Positions 1 through 7,205 of a stretch of DNA of 9,533 bases are shown here, piece by piece. The DNA is taken from assembly GCA_011053085.1 (NCBI GenBank), contig DSBE01000054.1, forward strand, positions 1 to 9,533. Direction: 5' to 3'. The notes under the pieces are model-generated. The model was not told the DNA's origin and made no database searches. It saw only the letters and a list, made by a program, of their open reading frames with translations. Position numbers and translations under genes: made by a program. This DNA is from Chloroflexota bacterium. Its GTDB lineage: Bacteria; Chloroflexota; Anaerolineae; Anaerolineales; Anaerolineaceae. How positions within the stretch are numbered: position 1 is the first letter of the stretch; the number at the start of each line of letters is the position of its first letter.

Positions 1-1177
1 AGGCAGTATATTCATCACGGCGATCATCGGGGGTAGCGTCGAGCATCAGGTTGTAGTGGCTTAATCCCAAACCAGGCATTAATATACCGAGAACCATGTT
101 CAATATTATGATAGCGGTCAGGTTGGGGAAAAAAGCAACGACCAGCGGGAACAAAGGGCGCAGCAGTGCGGTGAAAAGCAAAACCTTTTTTCTGCCGTGG
201 CGGTTAATTAATTTTTTGCCAATGCCGAATCCGATGATGGTGGTGACGCTGCCGGTGGCAGCCAGCAAACCCAGCCAGCCTTCGGTTGCGTTTAACTCAT
301 TGAGATAAAAGACAGTGAAAAGCGGGATAACCGCCCACAAGCCAAAGTCCATCAGGAAGGTATTTATGTTAAATTGTAAGAAGGTGGGGCTGGCGCGAAA
401 ATCGTTAACCAATTTGAGAACCCGCTGCTTGACATTCAACGCGGGCAATTTCTTTCTTGGTTGTTCTGCTGCTTGCGGGTTGTCTGATGTATACGCACGT
501 TCACGGAATTCGATCTTCATCAAATAAAAGATGCTGACCAGCGACAGCAGGAACGAAGCGAAATACATGATCTGGTAATTGAGAGGAAATACAATCACAT
601 CCAGCAGCATACCGAATAGAAATGAACACACGCTGTTGACAGCAAAGAATATCTGGTTGCGCAGTGAAAAAACGGCAGCCCGCTGCTCAGGCCGGATCAC
701 GGTGGCGGTCAGTGAGACAAAGCCGATGTTGAACACCTGCGCCGGCACCGTGAAGAGGATCAGCAGCCAGACAACCAGCGTTCCCCGGTTCAGGTTGAGA
801 GAAGCAAGGAAGGGCACCAGCGCGATGACCACAAAACCAGCGCGATGGAGGGCCAATGAGCGCATTAACAGGGTTTTCTTCCCGGCAGTGCGCTGCAGCC
901 AGGATCCGACTGGGATGGCAATGATCACGGCGATCAGAGCGGGAATCGAGGTCAAGATGGAGATCTGCTCATCGCCGGCACCCAAACGAATGGCATAGGC
1001 GGCATTGAAGGAGGCTGCTGCGGTGAGGAAGGTGGCAAAGAAAATTTCAATAATGAGAAAATAGCCATTGCGCTGCGATTTTTTGGTCAGGTCAATGTGC
1101 AGCCATTGGGTGAATTTCTTTTGCAGCAATGCCGGTGTTTCCAGAATAGTATTGGAAAGATCAGTCAATAATTTCAT
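1..1177 (-). CDS. MFS transporter, 3' end beyond window (392 N-terminal residues seen)
   Basis: Reading the minus strand from the ATG at 1177 gives 392 codons with no stop down to base 2, so the gene is cut by the window edge, not broken. A cytoplasmic N-terminus of about 38 residues precedes hydrophobic segments at roughly 39-62, 72-95, 111-128, 134-155, 175-197 and 202-221. A charged loop (222-265) follows, then more segments from about 270. This matches the 6+6 layout of the major facilitator superfamily. MFS motif A-like loops occur twice, near 91-103 (GSWLQRTAGKK) and 320-331 (GKKLINRHGRKK), as expected from the duplicated fold. The product is an inner-membrane secondary transporter; nothing in the sequence identifies the substrate. 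The start overlaps the stop of the thioesterase gene as ATGA, and the nearest purine-rich site (GAGGG) lies 12 bases upstream, so translation is probably coupled. Family call firm, substrate unknown. Confidence 0.85.
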   Translation of the reverse strand, partial: MKLLTDLSNTILETPALLQKKFTQWLHIDLTKKSQRNGYFLIIEIFFATFLTAAASFNAAYAIRLGAGDEQISILTSIPALIAVIIAIPVGSWLQRTAGKKTLLMRSLALHRAGFVVIALVPFLASLNLNRGTLVVWLLILFTVPAQVFNIGFVSLTATVIRPEQRAAVFSLRNQIFFAVNSVCSFLFGMLLDVIVFPLNYQIMYFASFLLSLVSIFYLMKIEFRERAYTSDNPQAAEQPRKKLPALNVKQRVLKLVNDFRASPTFLQFNINTFLMDFGLWAVIPLFTVFYLNELNATEGWLGLLAATGSVTTIIGFGIGKKLINRHGRKKVLLFTALLRPLFPLVVAFFPNLTAIIILNMVLGILMPGLGLSHYNLMLDATPDDRRDEYTA

Positions 1178-1599
1178 GAAAAAGGCTGGCCCTCAAATTC
1201 GCCGATAATGTTGCGCCAATGAGTAGATATCGGGGTAGATACTTCTTTGGTGTAATCAAAACCTACGTTGATGGTTTCGCCGGTGGCGCAAATGGCTTTT
1301 GATTCAGCATCGCGAATGATGAATTCAAATTTCAGGCTTTTACTGCCGATATGGCTGACACGCGCACCTACTTCAATTTGCTGCCCATAAAACAATGGCA
1401 GGCGGTAAGTGATATGAACATCCGCCACAATCACACCTAATTGTTGGAAATCTTCACCGTCCCACAGGCCAAGATGCTGAAGATAGGCCAGGCGCGCACT
1501 TTCAATATAGGTGCCGTAGCGGGTGTTATTGACATGCCCCTGGGCATCAATATCGCTGTAACTCACATTGATCGGAAAAAAATAACGGTAATCACACAT
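1174..1599 (-). CDS. Acyl-CoA thioesterase, 4HBT/YbgC-like hotdog family
   Basis: The 141-residue protein has the 4-hydroxybenzoyl-CoA thioesterase signature near its N-terminus: YSDIDAQGHVNNTRY at residues 14-28. D18 corresponds by pattern to the catalytic Asp of the family, followed by the G-H-V-N-N turn and the long hotdog helix (YIESARLAYLQHLGL). A central segment ADVHITYRLPL and the beta-rich second half complete a single hotdog domain of normal size. Such enzymes hydrolyse acyl-CoA or acyl-ACP thioesters in the cytoplasm as oligomers; the chain specificity cannot be read here. I chose the ATG at 1599 over the in-frame GTG at 1611. The GTG lies inside the Shine-Dalgarno sequence GTGAGG, which sits six bases before the ATG. 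The stop overlaps the start of the MFS gene by four bases, indicating an operon, but a functional link to that transporter is only inferred. Confidence 0.88.
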   Translation of the reverse strand: MCDYRYFFPINVSYSDIDAQGHVNNTRYGTYIESARLAYLQHLGLWDGEDFQQLGVIVADVHITYRLPLFYGQQIEVGARVSHIGSKSLKFEFIIRDAESKAICATGETINVGFDYTKEVSTPISTHWRNIIGEFEGQPFS

Positions 1600-1605
1600 A
1601 CAAAA

Positions 1606-1611
1606 CCTCAC
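1606..1611 (-). promoter_or_regulatory. Ribosome binding site that fixes the thioesterase start
   Basis: On the minus strand GTGAGG is followed by six bases and then ATG (1599). The competing GTG start at 1611 is part of this site, so the shorter protein is preferred. Confidence 0.6.
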
Positions 1612-1637
1612 TCAACCTACCAGTATATTTGAGTGTT

Positions 1638-1643
1638 ATTATA
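1638..1643 (-). promoter_or_regulatory. Candidate -10 box for the thioesterase-MFS operon
   Basis: A perfect TATAAT lies on the minus strand in the 132-bp gap between the cyclase stop and the thioesterase start. It predicts a transcript start near 1631 and a leader of about 30 bases. No good -35 hexamer is found 16 to 19 bases upstream (the 17-bp position reads AAACCT), and the TG of an extended -10 is displaced by one base. The assignment rests on the -10 box and its position. Confidence 0.45.
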
Positions 1644-1731
1644 CAAGATTCTCCTGCCGAAGGTTTAGGGAGATTGCTGTTGCAGGGGAAAAATGCGGCT
1701 TGCGTCGCAGAAATGTAATGTGATGGAGGAA

Positions 1732-3291
1732 CTATCTGGCCAGCGAGGTATGCTGGCGCAGGCAGATCTGATTGCGCCCTTTTTCTTTGGCCTGGTACAG
1801 GGCTTCGTCTGCCATGAAGAAGACATCCTGGTAGTCCAATTGGGCAGCAGAAGCAGCCAAAATGGCGCCCATACTGATGGTAGTTTGTATGTTGCGGCCG
1901 TTCTCCGTTTGAAACCTATGGTGATTGATACTGTCATGCACCCGGTTCAGGATCACCCAGGCCTGAGATTCATTGACATTGTGCAAGAAGATGATGAATT
2001 CATCGCCTCCATAACGCCCGAATATATCAGAAGGACGTATCGAGCGGCGGAAGATGTCAGTAATTTCACGAAGGATATCATCGCCGGTCTGATGTCCATA
2101 CTGGTCGTTGATGGTTTTGAAATGATCGATATCGAATACTACGAAACAATAGCTGGTGTGGATGAATTTTTCATCAGCCATTCTTGCCTGAATGGCGGCT
2201 TCACTGAAGCGGCGGTTGTAAACGCCGGTTAATGGGTCAGTAGAAGCAAGTTGGCTGGTATTCTTCATGGTCTTTAGCAGGGGTGTGATATCGTGCATGA
2301 CCACTTTGATGAATTGTTGGGTTAAGGAGATGTTAGTATCAAAACCGCGGTTTTCAGAATAAAAAACAAAGCGGTAACTGCGCTGCCGGCTGTCGACGTC
2401 ATTGTCCGGTTCCAATCCCAACTCTTCCATTTTGAGGGCCAATTCTGGATAAGCACTTTGTAAAGGCTTGCCAGCCATATCAGACCAGTTCTTTTTCAAG
2501 AAGGCACACAGGGGCTGATTCAGGTCAACGATGATGCCGCCACGGCTTAACACCAAAATAGCGTCTGTATTGTGATTGAAGGTGTCGTCACGCGTCAGTG
2601 GCGTGATGTTAAAGAGATTGTTGGCATAGGTGTAGGCGGTGAAAAACAACCCTGACAGGATGCAGAGATGCCCGAATATGCGCAGGTTGAAAAGATGCAG
2701 GTTGAGGGCGGCGATCAAGGTGTAGACTATAAAAAGCATCATCAGATAAAGAGAAACACTGATTTGCGGCTGAAAGATTCTGGGGTAGGCATTTCTACGG
2801 CTGGAATGGTTGAAGAAGATATAAAGGAGGATCAAACAGTAGAGACAGGCCATGATGCCAAACCCGGCGCCATAGTCCTGGTAAATCTGCTTGTATGGGC
2901 CGATATCAATAAATGAAATTGAGCGGTGGTACATATTGTGGAGGGGGTTGGTGATCCGCAAAATGGCAAAAAAGACATTCAACCCAATCAGTGTATAAGA
3001 AAGTGTGGGTTTGAACTTGCCCGTTACATACTGGTAGATGAAGAGAAGAAAAAAGGAAATGGCAGCCATCCCGGTGATGTTGCCAGTTGTGTTGATCAAC
3101 CGAAGCATCTCCTCATTGTGGATAAAGACCTCCAGCAGGTGGGTGATGATCCACAAAACACAAAGGCCAAGATGAATAGTCAGCAGCCGAAAATGGGCAG
3201 GTTTGGCGCGCAGAATGAGCAACGCAAAAGCAACCAGCCCACTGGCGATTAGCATTCCAGAAAAAAATAGGTACAACCAGAATGAGAGCAA
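1732..3291 (-). CDS. Membrane diguanylate cyclase: 7TM, PAS-like, GGDEF
   Basis: Numbered from the preferred TTG at 3291, the protein has 519 residues. Seven hydrophobic segments lie near 1-27, 34-57, 68-90, 96-113, 142-160, 177-198 and 206-225, resembling the seven-helix N-terminal sensor region found in some histidine kinases. A PAS-like stretch follows at about 234-340 (DAILVLSRGGIIVDLNQP, later MHDITPL). The C-terminal GGDEF domain (about 348-513) contains DPLTGVYNRR, FDIDHFKTIND and the catalytic GGDEF at 428-432. An RPSD inhibitory site (RxxD, 419-422) stands exactly five residues before it. The enzyme should make cyclic di-GMP from two GTP at the membrane, with product inhibition; the sensed signal is unknown. 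Longer starts exist in frame (ATG 3387, TTG 3399), but neither has a clear Shine-Dalgarno, and they would add a Cys-rich non-family stretch upstream of a likely promoter. Function firm, start moderate. Confidence 0.88.
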   Translation of the reverse strand: MLSFWLYLFFSGMLIASGLVAFALLILRAKPAHFRLLTIHLGLCVLWIITHLLEVFIHNEEMLRLINTTGNITGMAAISFFLLFIYQYVTGKFKPTLSYTLIGLNVFFAILRITNPLHNMYHRSISFIDIGPYKQIYQDYGAGFGIMACLYCLILLYIFFNHSSRRNAYPRIFQPQISVSLYLMMLFIVYTLIAALNLHLFNLRIFGHLCILSGLFFTAYTYANNLFNITPLTRDDTFNHNTDAILVLSRGGIIVDLNQPLCAFLKKNWSDMAGKPLQSAYPELALKMEELGLEPDNDVDSRQRSYRFVFYSENRGFDTNISLTQQFIKVVMHDITPLLKTMKNTSQLASTDPLTGVYNRRFSEAAIQARMADEKFIHTSYCFVVFDIDHFKTINDQYGHQTGDDILREITDIFRRSIRPSDIFGRYGGDEFIIFLHNVNESQAWVILNRVHDSINHHRFQTENGRNIQTTISMGAILAASAAQLDYQDVFFMADEALYQAKEKGRNQICLRQHTSLAR

Positions 3292-3298
3292 AGATTTG

Positions 3299-3304
3299 AC
3301 CCCT
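3299..3304 (-). promoter_or_regulatory. Ribosome binding site supporting TTG start of the cyclase
   Basis: AGGGGT on the minus strand lies seven bases before TTG at 3291. The upstream alternatives at 3387 and 3399 have only weak A-rich sequence in front, so this site favours the shorter protein, whose first residues are the first membrane segment. Confidence 0.4.
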
Positions 3305-3340
3305 GTGATACAGAAATGACAAGTGGATTCTACTCCGAAG

Positions 3341-3349
3341 ATTATAGCA
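3341..3349 (-). promoter_or_regulatory. Extended -10 promoter for the diguanylate cyclase
   Basis: The minus strand reads TGCTATAAT, an exact TGnTATAAT extended -10 motif. No TTGACA-like box lies at 16 to 19 bp, which extended -10 promoters tolerate. The predicted start is near 3334, upstream of the TTG at 3291 but downstream of the ATG at 3387. If the promoter is real, the ATG start cannot be used from this transcript. Confidence 0.5.
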
Positions 3350-3409
3350 CAAACCAGGGCGGTCTTTGTTGATGAATTTGTTAACATGAACTTTTTCAAA
3401 ACATGGCTA

Positions 3410-3438
3410 TTGACAGAGGTGGGCAGTTTGGCTATACT
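3410..3438 (+). promoter_or_regulatory. Sigma-70 promoter of the lacI-sugar ABC operon
   Basis: A perfect -35 box TTGACA (3410-3415), a 17-bp spacer and the -10 box TATACT (3433-3438, five of six matches) make a near-consensus housekeeping promoter. Transcription should start near 3445, immediately at the left edge of the two operator elements and about 64 bases before the lacI start codon. Confidence 0.85.
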
Positions 3439-3445
3439 ATGATTA

Positions 3446-3459
3446 TGAAAACGTTGTCA
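3446..3459 (+). promoter_or_regulatory. LacI/cre-type operator, left copy
   Basis: TGAAAACGTTGTCA matches the pseudo-palindromic pattern TGWNANCGNTNWCA that is used by LacI-family proteins such as CcpA and has the central CG step they intercalate at. It begins at about +2 of the predicted transcript, where a bound repressor would block promoter clearance. The natural candidate to bind is the LacI-family protein encoded just downstream. Confidence 0.8.
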
Positions 3460-3473
3460 TGTAAACGTTTTCA
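3460..3473 (+). promoter_or_regulatory. LacI/cre-type operator, right copy
   Basis: TGTAAACGTTTTCA follows the left copy without a gap and matches the same TGWNANCGNTNWCA pattern, with a better half-site symmetry. The two CG centres are 14 bp apart. The outer arms of the pair also form one larger perfect inverted repeat (14 bp at 3442-3455 and 3464-3477, with an 8-base centre). Confidence 0.8.
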
Positions 3474-3493
3474 TAATACCAATCATTTCAGTT

Positions 3494-3500
3494 GAGGAGA
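3494..3500 (+). promoter_or_regulatory. Ribosome binding site that fixes the TTG start of lacI
   Basis: GAGGAGA contains a strong AGGAG core nine bases before TTG at 3509. No ATG or GTG in frame is better placed, and the helix-turn-helix begins only three residues into the protein, so TTG is the start. Confidence 0.75.
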
Positions 3501-3508
3501 ATAGACCT

Positions 3509-4654
3509 TTGGTCACCATCACGGATGTTGCAAAACTTGCGGGGGTTTCGCCGGTGACGGTTTCTCGTGTGGTTAATGATTCTGACTATGTGAGCAAAGC
3601 CACGCGTGAGAAGGTGGAGCATGCTATAGAAGAGCTGGGGTATGTACCGCATTTCATGGCGCGTGGTTTACGCTTGAACCGCACGTTTACCCTGGCGCTG
3701 GTGCTGCCGGATATTACCAATGTATTCTGGACAACGGTGGCACGCGGCGCTGAAGATGCTGCCATGAAGAATAATTTCTCTATTCTCTTTTACAATGTCG
3801 ATGAAGATGTCAAAAAGCAGGACCGGGTGGTGGATATTGTGCTTTCGCAGCAGGTCGATGGGGTGATGATCGCACCGCATGACAGCGATATCAAGCACCT
3901 GGCAAAATTGCAGCACAACCGTGTGCCGACGGTGATTCTCGACCGAATTCTGGATGAAAGTCAGTTGGAGCACAAATTTGATTTTGTGCGCGGTGATTCG
4001 ATCTCAGGCGCTTACCAATTAACCCGCCATCTGGTCCGGCTGGGCCATAAAAGAATCGCCATGGTTTCCGGTAATTTACATGCTTCCACCGCCCGGGACC
4101 GCGTTCTGGGGTACCGCATGGCGCTGCAAGACCAGGCTATTCCATTCGATGAAGACCTGATCGTGTATGGTGAATTCAAAGCCAGCGCAGGCGCGGCCAT
4201 GACCCATCAACTGTTGGATCGAGGATTGACGTTTACCAGTATCTTCGCTGCCAATAACATGATCGGCATGGGCGTGGTGCGCGAGTTGCTGCGGCGGAAC
4301 ATCCGCATTCCTGAAGATATGTCGATTGTGTTCTACGATGATTACGCCACTGATAGCGATTATTTCCCGTTCTTTACGGTGATTACACAGCAAGCCTATG
4401 AAATCGGTTATGCAGCTGCAGAAATGCTGTTCAGCCGCATGGTGAACCTGGATATGCCCAGCCGCACCCAGATTCTGCCATCCACGTTGATCGTGCGATA
4501 TTCCTGTGGCGCTCAGATCAAAGACGGCAAATCTCCTTTGAGCCTGCCGGTACTGGCGCCGAGTGAGTTTCATCAAACAACGAGCAGGGTGAAACCTATC
4601 GAGGATTTTAGCAGTGATGCGGGGGAATCATCGGCGAAGGAGAGCAATCAATGA
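3509..4654 (+). CDS. LacI-family sugar-responsive transcriptional repressor with long C-terminal tail
   Basis: The 381-residue protein opens with a classic LacI helix-turn-helix (ITDVAKLAGVSPVTVSRVVND, about residues 4-24). A hinge helix region (about 46-60, with MARGLR) and a periplasmic-binding-protein-like sensor domain follow, with FTLALVLPDITNVFW, DGVMIAP, PTVILDR, IAMVSG and TSIFAANNMIGMG at the family positions. It should bind DNA as a dimer and release it on binding sugar. The core ends near 334 (IVRYSCG). The last 47 residues are a polar, Ser- and Glu-rich tail absent from typical 330-340 residue members. It starts from TTG behind a good ribosome binding site. Its stop overlaps the ABC ATPase start as ATGA, and the tail's coding bases carry that gene's Shine-Dalgarno. 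The two operators just upstream of this gene suggest autorepression of the transport operon. Confidence 0.9.
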   Translation: MVTITDVAKLAGVSPVTVSRVVNDSDYVSKATREKVEHAIEELGYVPHFMARGLRLNRTFTLALVLPDITNVFWTTVARGAEDAAMKNNFSILFYNVDEDVKKQDRVVDIVLSQQVDGVMIAPHDSDIKHLAKLQHNRVPTVILDRILDESQLEHKFDFVRGDSISGAYQLTRHLVRLGHKRIAMVSGNLHASTARDRVLGYRMALQDQAIPFDEDLIVYGEFKASAGAAMTHQLLDRGLTFTSIFAANNMIGMGVVRELLRRNIRIPEDMSIVFYDDYATDSDYFPFFTVITQQAYEIGYAAAEMLFSRMVNLDMPSRTQILPSTLIVRYSCGAQIKDGKSPLSLPVLAPSEFHQTTSRVKPIEDFSSDAGESSAKESNQ

Positions 4655-6201
4655 GCGATGCTTTGGTACGGATGGAGGGCATTGTCAAGGTATTCCCGGG
4701 GGTCAGGGCATTGAATTATTGCCAGTTTGAACTCAAAGCCGGTGAAGTGCACGCGCTGGTTGGCGAAAATGGGGCAGGTAAGTCCACATTGATGAAGTGT
4801 CTGGCTGGCATTTACCATCCTAACGAAGGAAGGATGTTCCTGCATGGTGAGGAGGTTACTATTCCCAACCCGCGCGCGGCGCAGGATTTGGGGATCAGCA
4901 TCATCCACCAGGAATTGAACCTGATGCCGCACCTGACGGTAGCGCAGAATATCTTCATCGGCAGGGAACGCGCCGACAAAACACGCATATTCCTTGATGA
5001 GAAATGGGCAGAAAATGAGACGCGCCGCCTGCTGAAACTGCTGCATCTCAACATCGATCCACGCACCAGAGCAGAAAACCTGACGGTTGCCAAGCAGCAG
5101 ATGGTGGAAATTACCAAGGCGATCTCGTTCAATTCGGATGTATTGATCATGGATGAACCGACAGCGTCTTTGACCGAGACAGAGATTGAAGACCTGTTCG
5201 TTATCATCCGCAAATTACGGGATGAGGGGGTTGGGATCATCTATATATCTCATCGTTTGGAGGAATTGAAGAAGATCTCGGACCGCATCACCGTGATGCG
5301 TGACGGTAATTATATTGACACGCTGCCTACGGCGACCACCGACATCGGCACCATCATCAACCTGATGGTGGGGCGAACGATCTACCAGGATTCACCGCAT
5401 GTGCCAGAAAATGACGACCAGCCTGTGGTGCTTGAAGTGAAAAATCTCAACCGCGGTAAAGAGATCATCGATGTGAATTTTCACTTGAAACGCGGAGAAA
5501 TCCTGGGATTCGCAGGGCTGATGGGAGCTGGCAGGACAGAAGTGGCGCGGGCAATTTTTGGCGCAGAATCCGTTGATTCGGGCGAGATTTATATCCATGG
5601 CGAAAGGGTGACTATTAACCATCCCAAGGATGCCGTGAAACACGGTATCGGGTACCTGTCAGAGGACCGCAAACGCTATGGCGTTGTGCTGGGTATGGAT
5701 GTGGAAAACAACACTGTTATGGCATGCTTCACAAACTTTCTGCAAAAATTGGGTTTCGTGGATGACAATGCCACACGAAGAGCCGCCCTCGAGTATGTCG
5801 ACAAATTGGATATCCGCACACCATCTATCGCCCAAAAAGTGAAATTTCTTTCGGGCGGCAACCAGCAGAAGGTGGTGGTGGGCAAATGGCTTACTGCAGA
5901 TTCAGAGATCATGATCTTCGATGAACCCACCCGCGGCATCGATGTTGGTGCGAAGAGCGAAATTTACAATTTGTTGAATGAACTGGCAGAACAGGGGAAG
6001 TCGATTATTATGATCTCATCTGAACTGCCAGAGATCCTGCGCATGAGCCATCGCATTGTTGTGATGTGCGAAGGACGTATCACGGGTGAACTGACCGCTG
6101 AGGAGGCTGACCAGGTGAAGATTATGACCTATGCAACTATGCGTAACAATCACCGGAAAGAATTGGTTGATGCCAACGCAGCAGCCGCTTTGCAAACATA
6201 A
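4651..6201 (+). CDS. Sugar ABC transporter ATPase, fused two-domain RbsA type
   Basis: The 516-residue protein has two ATP-binding cassettes, as in ribose, galactose and xylose importers. Domain 1 has Walker A GENGAGKST (38-46), Q-loop Q87, signature LTVAKQQ (144-150), Walker B VLIMDEP (164-170) and H-loop H201. Domain 2 has the family's degenerate P-loop GLMGAGRTE (289-297, Arg in place of the Walker Lys), signature LSGGNQQ (400-406), Walker B MIFDEP (421-426) and Ser457 in place of the switch His. One competent and one degenerate ATP site is normal for this family. The signature Thr145 in place of Ser is a mild variation. The protein powers sugar import from the cytoplasmic face together with the next-gene permease. 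AAGGAGAG ends six bases before the ATG, which overlaps the lacI stop. The generic name rbsA would fit, but ribose specificity is not shown. Confidence 0.95.
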   Translation: MSDALVRMEGIVKVFPGVRALNYCQFELKAGEVHALVGENGAGKSTLMKCLAGIYHPNEGRMFLHGEEVTIPNPRAAQDLGISIIHQELNLMPHLTVAQNIFIGRERADKTRIFLDEKWAENETRRLLKLLHLNIDPRTRAENLTVAKQQMVEITKAISFNSDVLIMDEPTASLTETEIEDLFVIIRKLRDEGVGIIYISHRLEELKKISDRITVMRDGNYIDTLPTATTDIGTIINLMVGRTIYQDSPHVPENDDQPVVLEVKNLNRGKEIIDVNFHLKRGEILGFAGLMGAGRTEVARAIFGAESVDSGEIYIHGERVTINHPKDAVKHGIGYLSEDRKRYGVVLGMDVENNTVMACFTNFLQKLGFVDDNATRRAALEYVDKLDIRTPSIAQKVKFLSGGNQQKVVVGKWLTADSEIMIFDEPTRGIDVGAKSEIYNLLNELAEQGKSIIMISSELPEILRMSHRIVVMCEGRITGELTAEEADQVKIMTYATMRNNHRKELVDANAAAALQT

Positions 6202-6212
6202 GGAACCGAACA

Positions 6213-7205
6213 ATGGATAAGATCAAAAATTTCTCCCTGCGGAACTTCTTCACTTCAGACGCGCTGCGAAAATTGATGTCATTTGCGGCATTGATTATGA
6301 TTTTTATTGTGTTTTCGATCGCTTCAGAAAACTTCTTCAAGTTCTCCAATATCATCGGCATCCTGTTGGCAACAGCGGTGAATGGCATACTGGCTTTGGG
6401 GGTTACTTTTGTGATTATCACCGGCGGTATTGACCTGTCGGTAGGCACTATGATGACATTCTCGGCTGTGATGACGGCGGTATTCATCACTAACTGGGGG
6501 CTGTCCATTCCGGTTGGCATTTTGGGTGGTTTGCTTGCGGGTTCATTTGCGGGTTTTGTCAACGGTTTGATGGTCTCTAAGATGAAGATCCCTCCCTTTA
6601 TTGCCACGCTGGGCATGTTATATGCGACCAAAGGGTTATCCCTGATCATTTCAGGGGTCGCGCCGATCTATTTTAATGACACACCAGCCTTTCGCCAGAT
6701 CGCTACCGGTTCGATAGTCGGGCAAATTATTCCGGGGTTCGACATTCCCAATGCGGTCATGATTCTGTTGTTTATGGCGGTAATTGCCCATATTCTGCTG
6801 ACTAAAACCCTTTTCGGCCGATATACCTTTGCGATAGGTTCCAATGAAGAAGCCGCCCGCCTTTCGGGTGTGAATGTTGCCGCATGGAAAACTGCAGTCT
6901 ACGCGGTGTGCGGTTTGTTCAGCGGTATGGCGGGAGTCATTATTGCAGCACGTTTGAATTCTGCCCAACCAGCCCTGGGGGCGGGGTATGAATTGGATGC
7001 CATTGCTGCGGTAGTGATCGGTGGTACGTCGTTGAGCGGTGGTGAAGGTTCCATTTTAGGAACCGTGATCGGCGCTTTTGTGATCAGTGTATTGACCAAT
7101 GGCTTGCGCATCATGTCCGTCCCTCAAGAGTGGCAGATGGTGGTGACGGGAGCTATTGTTATTCTGGCGGTCTTTGCTGACGTGATGCGCCGTCAGCGCA
7201 ATTAG
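6213..7205 (+). CDS. Sugar ABC transporter permease, RbsC/BPD_transp_2 family
   Basis: A 330-residue, strongly hydrophobic protein of normal length for ribose-type permeases. A short cytoplasmic N-terminus (about 20 residues) precedes about eight to ten membrane segments. Family landmarks are GGIDLSVG (71-78), PPFIATLGMLY (127-137), the cytoplasmic coupling loop with NEEAARLSGVN (211-221), and the region ELDAIAAVVIGGTSLSGG (260-277) followed by GTVIGAFVI. It should homodimerise to form the membrane channel and dock on the RbsA-type ATPase. It begins 11 bases after the ATPase stop, with the Shine-Dalgarno AGGA overlapping that stop codon, so it is clearly cotranscribed. The window contains a single permease gene, consistent with a homodimer. 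Confidence 0.94.
   Translation: MDKIKNFSLRNFFTSDALRKLMSFAALIMIFIVFSIASENFFKFSNIIGILLATAVNGILALGVTFVIITGGIDLSVGTMMTFSAVMTAVFITNWGLSIPVGILGGLLAGSFAGFVNGLMVSKMKIPPFIATLGMLYATKGLSLIISGVAPIYFNDTPAFRQIATGSIVGQIIPGFDIPNAVMILLFMAVIAHILLTKTLFGRYTFAIGSNEEAARLSGVNVAAWKTAVYAVCGLFSGMAGVIIAARLNSAQPALGAGYELDAIAAVVIGGTSLSGGEGSILGTVIGAFVISVLTNGLRIMSVPQEWQMVVTGAIVILAVFADVMRRQRN

Noticed and set aside
579..998. Plus-strand open frames in the first kilobase (96-308, 315-527, 579-998)
   Set aside because: All are shadows of the minus-strand MFS transporter, which reads without a stop from 1177 to the window edge.
1689..1709. Possible terminator of the cyclase gene on the minus strand (TGCG/CGCA stem followed by five T)
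   Set aside because: The stem is only four base pairs with an eight-base loop, which is too weak to call a terminator.
1693..2232. A 179-codon plus-strand open frame
   Set aside because: It lies opposite the GGDEF domain of the cyclase and mirrors its codons; no ribosome site or known motif supports it.
3442..3477. The large inverted repeat before lacI as a terminator or mobile-element end
   Set aside because: It has no following T-run, it lies at a promoter, and each half matches the LacI operator pattern, so an operator explains it better.
5515..5545. Degenerate second P-loop (Arg for Lys) and missing switch His in the ABC ATPase as signs of decay
   Set aside because: Both are usual for the second cassette of RbsA-type ATPases, and the rest of the protein is intact.
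6137..6649. A 170-codon minus-strand open frame
   Set aside because: It runs antisense across the ATPase-permease junction, where both sense genes are unambiguous.
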